Source: Actinomycetes bacterium
Lineage (GTDB): Bacteria; Actinomycetota; Actinomycetes; Actinomycetales; Dermatophilaceae
DNA: 57,569 bases
Direction of reading: 5' to 3'
Assembly (NCBI GenBank): GCA_029552065.1
Contig: JAKPEG010000102.1
Span: 1 to 57,569, forward strand
This document shows positions 44,699 through 53,875 of this stretch, piece after piece (the first letter of the stretch is position 1; the number at the start of each line of letters is the position of its first letter). The notes below the pieces were generated by a model. The model worked only from the letters and a program-made list of their open reading frames with translations. It did not search any database and was not told the origin of the DNA. The translations under genes and the position numbers were made by a program.

Positions 44699-45946
44699 AT
44701 GCCGTCCGCTCTGCCCGAGGGCGACCCCGCCCCCGCGGACGGTCGCCTCCCCGCCGCGGCGCTGGCCGGTCTCGGCAGGCACCCGTGGGGGGTCTACGTC
44801 CACGTCCCCTACTGCCGGGTGCGGTGCGGCTACTGCGACTTCAACACCTACGCGCTCGCCGAACTCGGGACGGGGCAGGCCGCGGCGGACGCAGCTGGAG
44901 CGGGCGGCCCCGCAGACTACGTCGTCGCGGTCCTGGCCGAGCTCGACCTCGCCCGTGCGGCACTGGGCCCGGGCGCCCCTGCGGTCGACACCGTCTTCCT
45001 CGGCGGGGGCACGCCCACGCTCCTGCCGGCGGCCGACCTCGGGCGGGTGCTGGACGGCATACGCGAGCGGTGGGGTGTGGCTGCCGGTGCGGAGGTGACC
45101 TGTGAGGCGAACCCGGACACCCTCACACCGTCGCTTGCCCAAGAGCTCGCGGCCGCCGGCTACACGCGGGTGTCTCTCGGTATGCAGTCGGCCGTTCCAC
45201 ACGTGCTGGCCACCCTCGAACGCACCCACGATCCGGCCGGAGTCGCCGCCGCCGTCGGCGCCGCACGGACGGCCGGGCTCGCGGTGAGCCTCGACCTCAT
45301 CTACGGCACGCCGGGGGAGTCGATCGACGACTGGCGGCGTTCGCTCGCCGCGGCGATCGACCTGGGGCCTGACCACGTGTCGGCCTACGCCCTTGTCGTC
45401 GAGGACGGCACCCGGTTGGCGGTGCAGGTGCGCCGGGGCGAGGTGGCCCCGACCGACGACGACGACGAGGCGGCCAAGTACGAGGTGGCCGACGCCGAGC
45501 TCGCCGCGGCGGGCTATGAGTGGTACGAGGTGAGCAGTTGGGCCCGGACCGAGTCCGACCGGTGCCGACACAACCTCGGCTACTGGGGCGACGGCGACTG
45601 GTGGGGGGCCGGGCCGGGTGCCCACAGCCACGTCGGTGGGGTGCGGTGGTGGAACGTCAAGCACCCAGCGGCATACCGCGATCGGGTGCTGGACGGGCGC
45701 TCGCCGGCGGCCGCGCGCGAGACGCTCACCGCCGACCAGCGATCCGACGAGCGGGTGCTCCTCGGGATACGGCTGGCCGAGGGGCTGCCGCTGGGGGCAT
45801 TGACCGCCCACGGGCGGCGCGCGGTTGCCGAGCTCGTGGCCGAGGGTCTGCTCGACGGCCAGACGGCCGTGCGGGACGCGCGGGCACGGCTCACCCTGCG
45901 GGGTCGCCTGCTCGCCGACACGGTCGTGCGCCGCCTGGTCAGCTGA
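44699..45946 (+). CDS. hemW: Radical-SAM haem chaperone HemW
   Basis: 415 residues from ATG 44699, whose first bases form part of the octamer GGTATGCCG. The radical-SAM cluster motif CxxxCxxC is CRVRCGYC (Cys 39, 43 and 46) in VHVPYCRVRCGYCDFNTY. LGGGTPTLLP and GMQSAVPHVL are present. The CNFCDRG-type Cys of true HemN is replaced as in HemW, which delivers haem rather than oxidising coproporphyrinogen. It converges on the DUF4870 gene with 3 bases between stops. Confidence 0.93.
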   Translation: MPSALPEGDPAPADGRLPAAALAGLGRHPWGVYVHVPYCRVRCGYCDFNTYALAELGTGQAAADAAGAGGPADYVVAVLAELDLARAALGPGAPAVDTVFLGGGTPTLLPAADLGRVLDGIRERWGVAAGAEVTCEANPDTLTPSLAQELAAAGYTRVSLGMQSAVPHVLATLERTHDPAGVAAAVGAARTAGLAVSLDLIYGTPGESIDDWRRSLAAAIDLGPDHVSAYALVVEDGTRLAVQVRRGEVAPTDDDDEAAKYEVADAELAAAGYEWYEVSSWARTESDRCRHNLGYWGDGDWWGAGPGAHSHVGGVRWWNVKHPAAYRDRVLDGRSPAAARETLTADQRSDERVLLGIRLAEGLPLGALTAHGRRAVAELVAEGLLDGQTAVRDARARLTLRGRLLADTVVRRLVS

Positions 45947-45962
45947 CCGTCAACTGACCAGG
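45934..45962. terminator. Inverted repeat covering both stop codons of hemW and DUF4870
   Basis: CCTGGTCAG (45934-45942) and CTGACCAGG (45954-45962) are perfect complements. Both arms are coding: hemW ends Arg-Leu-Val-Ser and DUF4870 on the other strand ends Arg-Leu-Val-Ser too. The inner GGTCAGCTGACC is itself palindromic. It probably acts as a bidirectional terminator. Confidence 0.7.
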
Positions 45963-46396
45963 CGCAGGCACACGGGGTAGCGGTAGGGCTGTCCGTTGTT
46001 CGCCGCGAGTCCGGCCATGATCGACAGGACCAGCCCGCCGATCCATACGACGGGGAAGAGCAACAGCCCGATCCCGACGGCCGACAGGAGGATCGCGGCG
46101 ACCCACCCGATCATGAGGGTGATCTGGAAGTTGAGGGCCTCGGTCGACTGGTCCTTGGTGAAGCCGTCGCGCGGTCCGAAGACGAGCATGACGACGAGCG
46201 GGCCGAGGAAGCCGAAGAGGATCCCGCTCAGGTGGGCGAGCATGCTCCACTGCCGGGCCTCGGCCGGGCTGAGCGGCGCGACTGCGGCCGGCGGCGGGTA
46301 GAGCGGCTGCTGCGGAGGGAACGGCTGCTGCTGCTGAAACGGCTGTTGCGGCGCCTGGTAGGGCTGCTGCGGCTGGAACGGCGGTTGGTCGGACAT
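45950..46396 (-). CDS. DUF4870 membrane protein
   Basis: 148 residues. Gln/Pro-rich N-terminus (QPPFQPQQPYQAPQQPFQQQ, residues 4-23), then RQWSMLAHLSG and hydrophobic segments: LSGILFGFLGPLVVMLVFG, ITLMIGWVAAILLSAVGIGLL and VVWIGGLVLSIMAGLAA. The ALNFQITLM segment is the DUF4870 signature. Function unknown. It is co-oriented with, and 26 bases downstream of, the DUF3097 gene. Confidence 0.88.
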   Translation of the reverse strand: MSDQPPFQPQQPYQAPQQPFQQQQPFPPQQPLYPPPAAVAPLSPAEARQWSMLAHLSGILFGFLGPLVVMLVFGPRDGFTKDQSTEALNFQITLMIGWVAAILLSAVGIGLLLFPVVWIGGLVLSIMAGLAANNGQPYRYPVCLRLVS

Positions 46397-46422
46397 GGGG
46401 CGGACCTCCGGGTCGGCGCCGG

Positions 46423-47301
46423 TCAGGCGCTTGGGGGCGGGGCGACGAAGTCGATGAGTGCCTCGACGGAGGCCAGGAGCGTCGGCTCGAGATCGGAATA
46501 CGTCCGGACTCTACCGAGGATCCGCTTCCAGGCGTGGGCGATCTCGGCCTGGCTGCCACACGGCCAGCCCAGAGCCTCGCAGATGCCCTCCTTCCACGGA
46601 CGTCCACGGGGGATCTGCGGCCAGCGCTCCCATCCCAGCCGGTCGGGCTTCACCGACTGCCAGACGTCGACATAGGGATGGCCGAGCACGAGCACGTGCT
46701 CGCGGTATGCCGGCAACGCCCGGACGGCCTCGACGATCGCCGTCTCCTTGGTTCCCGGGACGAGATGGTCGACGAGGATCCCCAGCCGGCGGCCCGGTCC
46801 GGGCGCGAAGGCCCGAACCTCGGACACGAGGTCGTCCACTCCGTCGAGCTGCTCGACGACGACCCCTTCGACCCGCAGGTCGGCGCCCCACACGTGCTCG
46901 ACGAGTTCGGCGTCGTGGCGCCCCTCGACCCAGATCCGCGAGCCGGCCGCGACCCGGGCCCGCGCGCCCTGGACGGCCACCGACCCGCTCGCCGTCCGGG
47001 CCTGGGCCGCCCGCGCGGCGCCGAGCGCGGCGCGGTCGGCGGCCTGCGGCGCCGTGAGCACGACCGGGCGCCCTTCGAGGAGGAAGCCGGGGCCGAGCGG
47101 GAAGCCGCGCCGGCGGCCGTTCCGGTCCTCGAGGTGAACCACGTGCATCCCGCCGGCCTTCTCCACGTGCACGATCGCGCCGCACCAGCCGGTCGCGACC
47201 TCCTCGACGACCAACCCCGGCTCGGCCGGCGTCGGCCGTGCGCGCTCGCGCCCCCGCGCGCGCCAGTCTCCGGCGAGGACGTCGGTCCGGTAGCGATCCA
47301 C
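46423..47301 (-). CDS. DUF3097 family protein
   Basis: 292 residues from GTG 47301 (VDRYRTDVLAGDWRARGRER). It matches DUF3097, an actinobacterial family of unknown function that usually sits next to hrcA, as here. Conserved-looking stretches: GWCGAIVHVEKAGG, RIWVEGRHDAELVEHVWG near residue 130, VDHLVPGTKE near 185, and YVDVWQSVKPDRLGWERWP. The EGRHDAELVE block resembles a Toprim-like acidic site, so a nucleic-acid role is possible (inference). It diverges from hrcA. Confidence 0.85.
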   Translation of the reverse strand: MDRYRTDVLAGDWRARGRERARPTPAEPGLVVEEVATGWCGAIVHVEKAGGMHVVHLEDRNGRRRGFPLGPGFLLEGRPVVLTAPQAADRAALGAARAAQARTASGSVAVQGARARVAAGSRIWVEGRHDAELVEHVWGADLRVEGVVVEQLDGVDDLVSEVRAFAPGPGRRLGILVDHLVPGTKETAIVEAVRALPAYREHVLVLGHPYVDVWQSVKPDRLGWERWPQIPRGRPWKEGICEALGWPCGSQAEIAHAWKRILGRVRTYSDLEPTLLASVEALIDFVAPPPSA

Positions 47302-47430
47302 CCGGCGAGGGTATGCCGCCCGCCCGGCCGGGCCGCGTGGACGCGCCGGGCGAGTCTGTGCCCCCGGTGTCGCCCGCCCGGCGGGTCGGCGCGGACGCGC
47401 CGGGCGCGGGGCCAGCCGTCCGACGTAGAC

Positions 47431-47457
47431 TTGGCACTCGGCATACGAGAGTGCCAA
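47431..47457. promoter_or_regulatory. CIRCE element (HrcA operator)
   Basis: TTGGCACTC, 9 bases, then GAGTGCCAA: the canonical CIRCE architecture (TTAGCACTC-N9-GAGTGCTAA) with compensating substitutions in both arms. It lies 31 bases before the hrcA start, so hrcA-dnaJ is self-repressed and heat-inducible. The 9-base spacer contains GGCATAC of the genome octamer. The 187-base divergent gap to DUF3097 also holds another octamer near 47309. Confidence 0.93.
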
Positions 47458-47488
47458 TGACGGAACGGGCGTCGGGAGGAGGCCGGGG

Positions 47489-48523
47489 TTGAGCGAGGAG
47501 CGGCGGTTGGCCGTCCTGCGGGCGATCGTCCAGGACTACGTGCGCACGTCCGAGCCGGTCGGCTCCAAGAATCTCGTCGAGCGACACCACTTCGGGGTGT
47601 CCGCCGCGACGGTCCGCAACGACATGGCCGCGCTCGAGGAGGAGGGGCTCATCCACGCCCCCCACACGTCGGCGGGACGGGTGCCCACCGACGCCGGCTA
47701 TCGTCTCTTCGTCGACCGACTCAGCACGGTGAAGCCGATGTCCCCGGCCGAGCGGGCCGCGATCGGGCGCTTCCTGCACGGTGCCGTCGATCTCGACGAC
47801 GTCGTCGACCGCACCGTGCGGCTGCTCGCCTCGCTCACCCACCAGGTGGCCGTCGTGCAGTACCCCTCGCTCACCCGGTCGGCCGTGCGGCACATCGAAC
47901 TCGTGCCGATGGGCCGCGACCGGCTCATGGTCATCCTCATCGCCAATACCGGGCGGGTCGAGCAGCGGATGCTCGAGACCGGCACGGTCCTCGACGACGC
48001 CGACGGGGCGGCGCTCGCGGCCCGGGTCCGTTCCGAGGTGCTCACCGAGGCCGCGGGGCGCAGCTTCCCCGAGGCTGCCGCCCGGCTGCACTCGCTGCCC
48101 GACCGGTTCGAGCCTGCCGACCGCGACCTCGTCCGGGCCGTCGTCGGCTGCCTGGACGACGCTCTGGGGGAGGAACGCGAGGAACGGGTCGTGCTCGCCG
48201 GGACCTCCAACCTCGCCCGCTTCGGGGCGGACTTCCCGCGGACCATCGCACCGGTGCTCGAAGCACTCGAGGAGCATGTCGTGCTGCTCAAGCTCTTCGG
48301 GCAACTCGGCCACACGGGCGCGGGCGCGGTCGCCGTGCGGATCGGGCACGAGAACCAGCACGAGGGGCTGGCGAGCACGTCGGTCGTGAGCACGGCATAC
48401 GGCTCGGGCCACGAGCTCGTCGGCGGGATGGGCGTGCTCGGGCCCACCCGGATGGACTACCCGAGCGCGATGACGACAGTGCGCGCGGTCGCCGCCTACG
48501 TCTCGCAGTTGCTCGAGCCGTGA
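47489..48523 (+). CDS. hrcA: Heat-inducible transcription repressor HrcA
   Basis: 344 residues from TTG 47489 behind GGGAGGAGG. N-terminal winged helix: [20 protein letters not shown] near residue 6-25 and [19 protein letters not shown] near 36-54. The C-terminal GAF-like domain ends [13 protein letters not shown]...[16 protein letters not shown]. It represses its own operon through the CIRCE element 31 bases upstream and is followed by dnaJ, a classic arrangement. Confidence 0.96.
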   Translation: MSEERRLAVLRAIVQDYVRTSEPVGSKNLVERHHFGVSAATVRNDMAALEEEGLIHAPHTSAGRVPTDAGYRLFVDRLSTVKPMSPAERAAIGRFLHGAVDLDDVVDRTVRLLASLTHQVAVVQYPSLTRSAVRHIELVPMGRDRLMVILIANTGRVEQRMLETGTVLDDADGAALAARVRSEVLTEAAGRSFPEAAARLHSLPDRFEPADRDLVRAVVGCLDDALGEEREERVVLAGTSNLARFGADFPRTIAPVLEALEEHVVLLKLFGQLGHTGAGAVAVRIGHENQHEGLASTSVVSTAYGSGHELVGGMGVLGPTRMDYPSAMTTVRAVAAYVSQLLEP

Positions 48524-48620
48524 ACCGGCTCGCGGGGAACCGCCGAGGGACGCACAGCGCTCAGCGGCAGAGATCAACGGATAGATCGCAGGGGACGGAC
48601 CGGAACCGGATGGGAACACG

Positions 48621-49748
48621 GTGAACGACTACTACCAGGACCTCGGTGTGCCGCGGGACGCGAGCGTCGAGGAGATCAAGCGCGCCTACCGGCGGCTGGC
48701 CCGCAAGCTGCACCCCGACGTCAACCCGGGCGCCGAGGCCGAGGAGCAGTTCAAGACCGTGTCCCGGGCCTACGAGGTGCTCTCCGACCCGGACAAGCGC
48801 CGCTCCTACGACATGGGGGTCGACCCCTTCGCCACCGCGGGGGGCGGGGGCGGCTTCGGCGGGCAGGGCTTCTCGTTCAGCGACGTGATGGACGCCTTCT
48901 TCGGCGGGGCGGCGACCCAGCGCGGCCCGCGGTCGCGCAGCCACCGGGGCCAGGACGCGCTCGTGCGGATGGAGATCGAGCTGCACGACGCGGTCTTCGG
49001 GTCGCAAGAGGAGCTCACCATCGACACGGCCGTGCGCTGCGGCACCTGCCACGGCGACGGCTGCCAGCCCGGCACCGGACTCACCACGTGCGCCCTCTGC
49101 GGCGGGCGGGGTGAGGTCCAGACGGTCCAACGCTCCTTCCTCGGCCAGGTGATGACCTCCCGGCCGTGTCAGAACTGCCATGGCTACGGTTCGACCATCG
49201 CGCGTCCGTGTTTCGAATGTTCGGGAGAGGGCCGGGTCCGCACCCGACGCACCCTCACCCTGCGAGTCCCCGCCGGTGTCGACTCGGGCACCCGGATCCA
49301 GCTCGCCGGCGAGGGCGAGGTCGGTGCGGGCGGCGGCCCCGCCGGTGACCTCTACGTCGAGGTCTCGGTCATCCCGCACCCGCTCTACACCCGCCGGGGC
49401 GACGACCTGCACTGCCGGGTCGAGTTGCCGATGACCGCAGCGGCCCTCGGCACGACGATCGACCTGGAGACCTTCGACGGCCAGCGTCCGCTCGACGTGA
49501 GGTCCGGCACCCAGGCCGGTGACACCGTCACCCTCCGCGGCCTGGGCGTCACCCACCTGCGGGGCACCGGCCGCGGCGACCTCATCGTCCACGCCGACGT
49601 CCAGACCCCGACCCGGCTCACCGACGCCCAGGCCGATCTGCTGCGGCAGTTGGCCATGCTCCGGGGCGAGGAGCGGCCGGTCGCCCGGATGGCGCCCTCC
49701 GACAAGGGCTTCCTCGGCAAGTTGCGCGATGCCTTCAAGGGAGCTTGA
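48621..49748 (+). CDS. dnaJ: Chaperone DnaJ
   Basis: DnaK co-chaperone. 375 residues from GTG 48621. J domain with HPD at residues 31-33 (KLHPDVNPG), Gly-rich linker ([11 protein letters not shown]), then four zinc-binding CxxCxGxG repeats: [24 protein letters not shown] and CFECSGEG. The C-terminal beta domains follow. It lies 97 bases after hrcA. dnaK is not in the window, so this is probably the second, hrcA-linked copy. Confidence 0.95.
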   Translation: MNDYYQDLGVPRDASVEEIKRAYRRLARKLHPDVNPGAEAEEQFKTVSRAYEVLSDPDKRRSYDMGVDPFATAGGGGGFGGQGFSFSDVMDAFFGGAATQRGPRSRSHRGQDALVRMEIELHDAVFGSQEELTIDTAVRCGTCHGDGCQPGTGLTTCALCGGRGEVQTVQRSFLGQVMTSRPCQNCHGYGSTIARPCFECSGEGRVRTRRTLTLRVPAGVDSGTRIQLAGEGEVGAGGGPAGDLYVEVSVIPHPLYTRRGDDLHCRVELPMTAAALGTTIDLETFDGQRPLDVRSGTQAGDTVTLRGLGVTHLRGTGRGDLIVHADVQTPTRLTDAQADLLRQLAMLRGEERPVARMAPSDKGFLGKLRDAFKGA

Positions 49749-49808
49749 CCCGGGCGCCGCCCGGACAGCACGCCTCATCCGTCCGTCGCCCACGTCGAGG
49801 GGTATGCC

Positions 49809-50552
49809 GTGACCTCACCGCTGTTCCTGCTCCCACCCGGGTCGCTCGACGACTCCGGGCCGGGGTCGGTGGTCGCGGTCCTGGGGGCCGAAGCGCACCA
49901 TGCCGCCGCTGCCCTGCGGATCCGGGTCGGCGACGAGGTCCTCGTCGGCGACGGCGCCGGTCGGCGCGCGGTCGCCCGGGTCGAGTCCGCCGACCCGAAG
50001 CGGGTCGACGTGCGCGTGGAGACGATCGTCTGGCAGCCCGCCGCAGATCCCTCGTTCGTCCTCGTCCAGGCCCTGGCCAAGAACGACCGGGACGAGCAGG
50101 CGGTCGAGGCCGCCACCGAGCTCGGGGTCGATGCGGTCGTCCCCTGGCAGGCCGCCCGCAGCGTCGTCCAGTGGCGGGCGGACCGGGTGGCGCGCGGCAT
50201 ACGCTCGTGGGAGGCGCTCGCCCGGGCGGCGACCAAGCAGTCGCGCGGTTTCCGGGTGCCGCTCGTGCACCCGCTCGCGCGGACCGCGCAGGTCGCCGAA
50301 TTGCTCGCCGGGGCGGCGCTCGGCCTCGTCCTGCACGAGGAGGCGAGCACGCCGCTCACCCGCGTGGAGCTACCGCCGACGGGCTCGGTCGTCGTGGTCG
50401 TCGGGCCGGAGGGCGGGATCGCGCCGGAGGAACTGGAGGCATTCGCGACGGCGGGTGCGCAACAGGTGCGGCTGGGGACTCAGGTCCTGCGGGCCTCGAG
50501 TGCCGGACCGGCCGCGCTCGCGGTCCTCAACGCCCGATCCCGCTGGGGCTGA
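49809..50552 (+). CDS. rsmE: 16S rRNA (uracil-1498 N3)-methyltransferase
   Basis: 247 residues from GTG 49809. The SPOUT knot signature is present: VVVVGPEGGIAPEELEAF near residue 195 and LGTQVLRASSAGPAALAVLNA at the end. The N-terminal PUA-like part has AHHAAAALRIRVGDEVLVGDG. It follows dnaJ with 60 bases between, a common actinobacterial order. The GTG lies 10 bases after the octamer GGTATGCCG. Confidence 0.94.
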   Translation: MTSPLFLLPPGSLDDSGPGSVVAVLGAEAHHAAAALRIRVGDEVLVGDGAGRRAVARVESADPKRVDVRVETIVWQPAADPSFVLVQALAKNDRDEQAVEAATELGVDAVVPWQAARSVVQWRADRVARGIRSWEALARAATKQSRGFRVPLVHPLARTAQVAELLAGAALGLVLHEEASTPLTRVELPPTGSVVVVVGPEGGIAPEELEAFATAGAQQVRLGTQVLRASSAGPAALAVLNARSRWG

Positions 50553-50580
50553 GGCGGCAATCCCGGCGCGCCCAGGCGGG

Positions 50581-51687
50581 TCACCGGACGGTGAACGGCA
50601 TGACCTCCTCGGTGAAGACGCTGCCGTCCTTCATCGACACTTCCCAGACCCGGATCGTGTAGTCGTCGGCGGGCAGGACGCCGAGCGGGATGCTGAAGTC
50701 GCCCCGGACCGGGCAGCCGCTCGAGGCGGTGCCATGCCCACTTCGCACGACCCCGCCGCTGTTGCGCAGCTCCCACGAGAAGGCGGCTTCGAAGGTGCAC
50801 GCCTGACCGGTCACCGTCACCGGTTGTGCGGCGTTGACCGGCGTCCAGCGCAGCGGCGAGAGCACCCAGATGGGGGCCAGGTCGGCCGTCGTGTCGGCCG
50901 GACGCTGGTAGACCCCCGCCGGCATCGTCTCGAAGATCTGCGCCCCGTCGGCCACGGAGATCCGCACGGGCAGGTTCGCCTGCGCCGCCGCCGTGGCCGT
51001 CCACACGAGCGACTGGACGAGGATGCGTTGCTGGGCCGCGGTGAGCCCGGAGTGCCCCGGTTTGGTGAGCACGAGGCGGATCTCGCTCGCGACGAGGGTT
51101 GCGGTCGCCGTCGCGTCGGCGTCCCACCCCACGAGCAGCCCCGGGTATGCCGGCAGCGCCCGGCCCGTCCGGTCGCGCCCCGACATGCTCACGGTCACCG
51201 CCGCCGCCGCCAGCCCCGTGGGGCTCTGGTCGGCCACCGGCTGGGGGAGGAAGTCACGGTGCAGGAGGAAGGGATTCACCGTCGTGCCGGCCCCCACGTA
51301 GTAGACCGGCAGCTGGACGGTCGTGGAGGACGTGCTCGCCGACGCCGACGTGCTCGGCGAGGCGGTGCTCGATGGCCCGGGTGAGGAGTCGGGGACGCTG
51401 GGGGCGGCGGAGGTCGTGCCGGGCAGGATCGGCGTGGGGGTGGAAGCCGGCCGCAGGGTGAGCCAGGCGCCCAGGCCCACGAGCACGGCGAGGATGGACG
51501 CGGCGACCGGCAGCATCCACACGGGCAAGCCGTGCCGGGCGCCGGAGGTGCTCTGCTGCCGGATCTGGTGCAATCGGTCCTCGGGCATGATGCGGCCGGC
51601 CTCCTGTGCGAGTAGGGCCCGCAGCGACGCCTCGACGTCGCGCAGGCGTGGATCCCTTGGATCCGCGGGATTGAGGGGATGGGTCAT
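50581..51687 (-). CDS. Membrane-anchored GerMN/Gmad2 protein, likely sigma-factor partner
   Basis: 368 residues from ATG 51687 behind GGAGGAC, overlapping the sigma-factor stop by 4 bases (ATGA). Cytoplasmic head (about 60 residues), one hydrophobic segment WMLPVAASILAVLVGLGAWL, a Ser/Thr/Pro linker, then a GerMN-like domain starting VQLPVYYVG with LLHRDFLPQP near residue 140. The C-terminal Gmad2 beta domain is VTVTGQACTFEAAFSWELRN to EVMPFTVR. This combination is found on extracellular proteins that sense or bind wall material. Anti-sigma function is inferred from operon and topology. Confidence 0.82.
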   Translation of the reverse strand: MTHPLNPADPRDPRLRDVEASLRALLAQEAGRIMPEDRLHQIRQQSTSGARHGLPVWMLPVAASILAVLVGLGAWLTLRPASTPTPILPGTTSAAPSVPDSSPGPSSTASPSTSASASTSSTTVQLPVYYVGAGTTVNPFLLHRDFLPQPVADQSPTGLAAAAVTVSMSGRDRTGRALPAYPGLLVGWDADATATATLVASEIRLVLTKPGHSGLTAAQQRILVQSLVWTATAAAQANLPVRISVADGAQIFETMPAGVYQRPADTTADLAPIWVLSPLRWTPVNAAQPVTVTGQACTFEAAFSWELRNSGGVVRSGHGTASSGCPVRGDFSIPLGVLPADDYTIRVWEVSMKDGSVFTEEVMPFTVR

Positions 51688-52232
51688 CGGGAGTCCTCCA
51701 CCTGCGAGCGCAGGGCGACCAGGCCCCGGTGGGCGTGCGCCTTCACCGACCCCGGCGCGATCTGCAGGACGTCGGCGATCTGCGCCTCGGACAGGTCGGC
51801 GAAGTAGCGCAGGACGAGCACCTCCCGCTGCCGAGGGGCAAGCGCGTGCAGTGCGGTGAGCATGCCGGCATCGCCGAGTTCGGCGAGCGCGGCGGCCTCG
51901 GCGCTCGCCGAGACGTCGCGTCCGGGCGCGTCCGCACGGCCCGCGGCCGCGGACAGTTCGCGCCGCACGACGAGCTGGTGCCGGCCGAGCGAGCGGCAGC
52001 CGTTGACGACGCACCGGCGCAGGTATGCCGTGGCAGCCGCCTGATCGCGAAGCAGGTCCCAGTGCCGGTGGGTGGCGACGAATGCGTCCTGGACGACGTC
52101 CTCGGCGTCGCCCTGGTCGTGCACGAGCAGCCAGGCGAGGCGCACGAGCGGGCGCCAGTGCGCGGCATACAGGCCCTCGATGGCGGTGTCGGCCGTGATC
52201 GCCGTTCCGCCCGAAGACTCGTGCAACTGCAA
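51684..52232 (-). CDS. SigE-family ECF sigma factor
   Basis: I chose TTG 52232 (182 residues) since AGGAGG at 52243-52248 gives a normal 10-base spacing; upstream GTG 52241 or TTG 52307 are possible. Region 2: DTAIEGLYAAHWRPLVRLAW, GDAEDVVQDAFVATHRHW. Region 4: LAPRQREVLVLRYFADLSEAQIADVLQIAPGSVKAHAHRGL. This matches the SigE-like group of actinobacterial ECF factors. It shares an operon with the GerMN/Gmad2 membrane protein and diverges from the HIT gene. Confidence 0.9.
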   Translation of the reverse strand: MQLHESSGGTAITADTAIEGLYAAHWRPLVRLAWLLVHDQGDAEDVVQDAFVATHRHWDLLRDQAAATAYLRRCVVNGCRSLGRHQLVVRRELSAAAGRADAPGRDVSASAEAAALAELGDAGMLTALHALAPRQREVLVLRYFADLSEAQIADVLQIAPGSVKAHAHRGLVALRSQVEDSR

Positions 52233-52324
52233 GGTCGGCACACCTCCTGGACGCACGGGGCCCGCGCCTGGTTGACCGCTCGGCTGACCCGGCAACCGGT
52301 CCGCCAACAGGTTACTGTCGGGTC

Positions 52325-52669
52325 ATGCGCGCGCCGATGTGCTCCTTCTGCAGGATCGTCGAGGGCATCCTGCCGGCCGCTCGCGTGGGCGAGACCGCCC
52401 ATTCGCTCGCGATCCGCGACATCGACCCGCACGCCCCCACGCACGTGCTCGTCCTGCCCAAACGCCATCTCCAGCACATCGCGGAGCTCGTCGAGGAGCC
52501 CGAGGAACTCGCCGACCTGTTCCGGCTGGCCGCCGACGTCGCCGCGGACGAGGGGCTGGAGCGGGGCTATCGGATCGTCACGAACACCGGCTCCGAGGGC
52601 GGGCAGACGGTCTACCACGCACACCTGCACCTCTTCGGCGGCCGGCGGATGGTGTGGCCTCCCGGCTGA
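52325..52669 (+). CDS. HIT-family nucleotide-binding protein
   Basis: 114 residues. CSFCRIVEGILPAARVGE at the N-terminus, with a CxxC that can bind zinc, DIDPHAPTHVLVLPKRHL in the middle, and the histidine triad QTVYHAHLHLFGGR near residue 93. It should hydrolyse AMP- or adenosine-phosphoramidate-type compounds. It lies upstream of phoH as in many actinobacteria. Confidence 0.94.
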   Translation: MRAPMCSFCRIVEGILPAARVGETAHSLAIRDIDPHAPTHVLVLPKRHLQHIAELVEEPEELADLFRLAADVAADEGLERGYRIVTNTGSEGGQTVYHAHLHLFGGRRMVWPPG

Positions 52670-52749
52670 CCGCCGGCTCGTTGTCGCGCTGACCTGCCGC
52701 CTTTCTCCGTCGTCGCGGGGGCCGTGCGACTCGTAGACTGGTCCGCGCC

Positions 52750-53826
52750 ATGACCGAGCTCTCTGCACGGGACGCGCAGTCCCCTTCTTCGCGCCTGCCC
52801 ACCCACTCGATCACCATCCCGCCCAGCGTGCCGATGGTGGCGCTGCTCGGTCCCGGCGACCAGTTGCTCGTGACCATCGAGCGGGAATTCCCGGCGGTCG
52901 ACGTGCACGTGCGCGGCAACGAGCTCACCTTGCGCGGACGCAGCGCCGACGTCGCCACGGTGGAGCGGCTCGTCGACGAACTGCTCGAGATGCTCGATGC
53001 GGGTCAGCTGCTCACCAAGGATGCGGTCGAGCGGTCGATCGCCATGTTGCGCGCGCGCACCGCCGAACGACCGGCCGACGTCCTCACGCTCAACATCGTG
53101 AGCAACCGCGGGCGCACCATCCGACCCAAGACGGTCGGCCAGAAGCGCTACGTCGAGGCGATCGACCTGCACACCGTCGTCTTCGGGATCGGCCCGGCCG
53201 GCACCGGAAAAACCTACCTCGCGATGGCCAAGGCCGTCGCCGCGCTGCAGAGCAAGCGGGTCAACCGGATCATCCTCACCCGGCCCGCCGTCGAAGCCGG
53301 CGAGCGGCTCGGCTTCCTGCCCGGCACCTTGAGCGACAAGATCGACCCCTATCTGCGGCCGCTCTACGACGCCCTGCACGACATGGTCGACCCCGACTCG
53401 ATCCCGCGGCTCATCGCCTCGGGGACGATCGAGGTCGCCCCGCTTGCCTACATGCGCGGCCGCTCGCTCAACGACGCGTTCATCATCCTCGACGAGGCGC
53501 AGAACACCTCGGCCGAGCAGATGAAGATGTTCCTCACCCGGCTCGGCTTCGGCTCGAAGATGGTCGTCACCGGCGACGTCACCCAGGTCGACCTGCCCTC
53601 GGGCACCCGCTCGGGGCTGCGGCACGTGCGCGAGATCCTCGGGGACCTCGAGGACATCCACTTCGCCGAGCTCACCTCCCAGGACGTCGTGCGGCACAAG
53701 CTCGTGAGTGCGATCGTCGACGCCTACGCGCGTGCCGACGCACGCGAGGCCGGTGCGCGAGCCGACGAGGAGGCGCGCGGACGGCATACGCCTCGGCACG
53801 CGGCGCGCGGCGCCAATCCCCGATGA
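52750..53826 (+). CDS. phoH: PhoH-like ATPase
   Basis: 358 residues. N-terminal KH-like region, then Walker A GPAGTGKT near residue 149 and Walker B IILDEAQNTS near 245, plus TGDVTQVDLP. The family belongs to RNA-linked P-loop ATPases and travels with ybeY and era, as here. The precise role (possibly RNA processing) is not established. The gene ends 49 bases before the ybeY GTG. Confidence 0.93.
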   Translation: MTELSARDAQSPSSRLPTHSITIPPSVPMVALLGPGDQLLVTIEREFPAVDVHVRGNELTLRGRSADVATVERLVDELLEMLDAGQLLTKDAVERSIAMLRARTAERPADVLTLNIVSNRGRTIRPKTVGQKRYVEAIDLHTVVFGIGPAGTGKTYLAMAKAVAALQSKRVNRIILTRPAVEAGERLGFLPGTLSDKIDPYLRPLYDALHDMVDPDSIPRLIASGTIEVAPLAYMRGRSLNDAFIILDEAQNTSAEQMKMFLTRLGFGSKMVVTGDVTQVDLPSGTRSGLRHVREILGDLEDIHFAELTSQDVVRHKLVSAIVDAYARADAREAGARADEEARGRHTPRHAARGANPR

Positions 53827-53875
53827 ACCTCGTGAGCAGCCTCCCGGTGCGCTCCGGCAGGGGGCGGGTGTCGCC

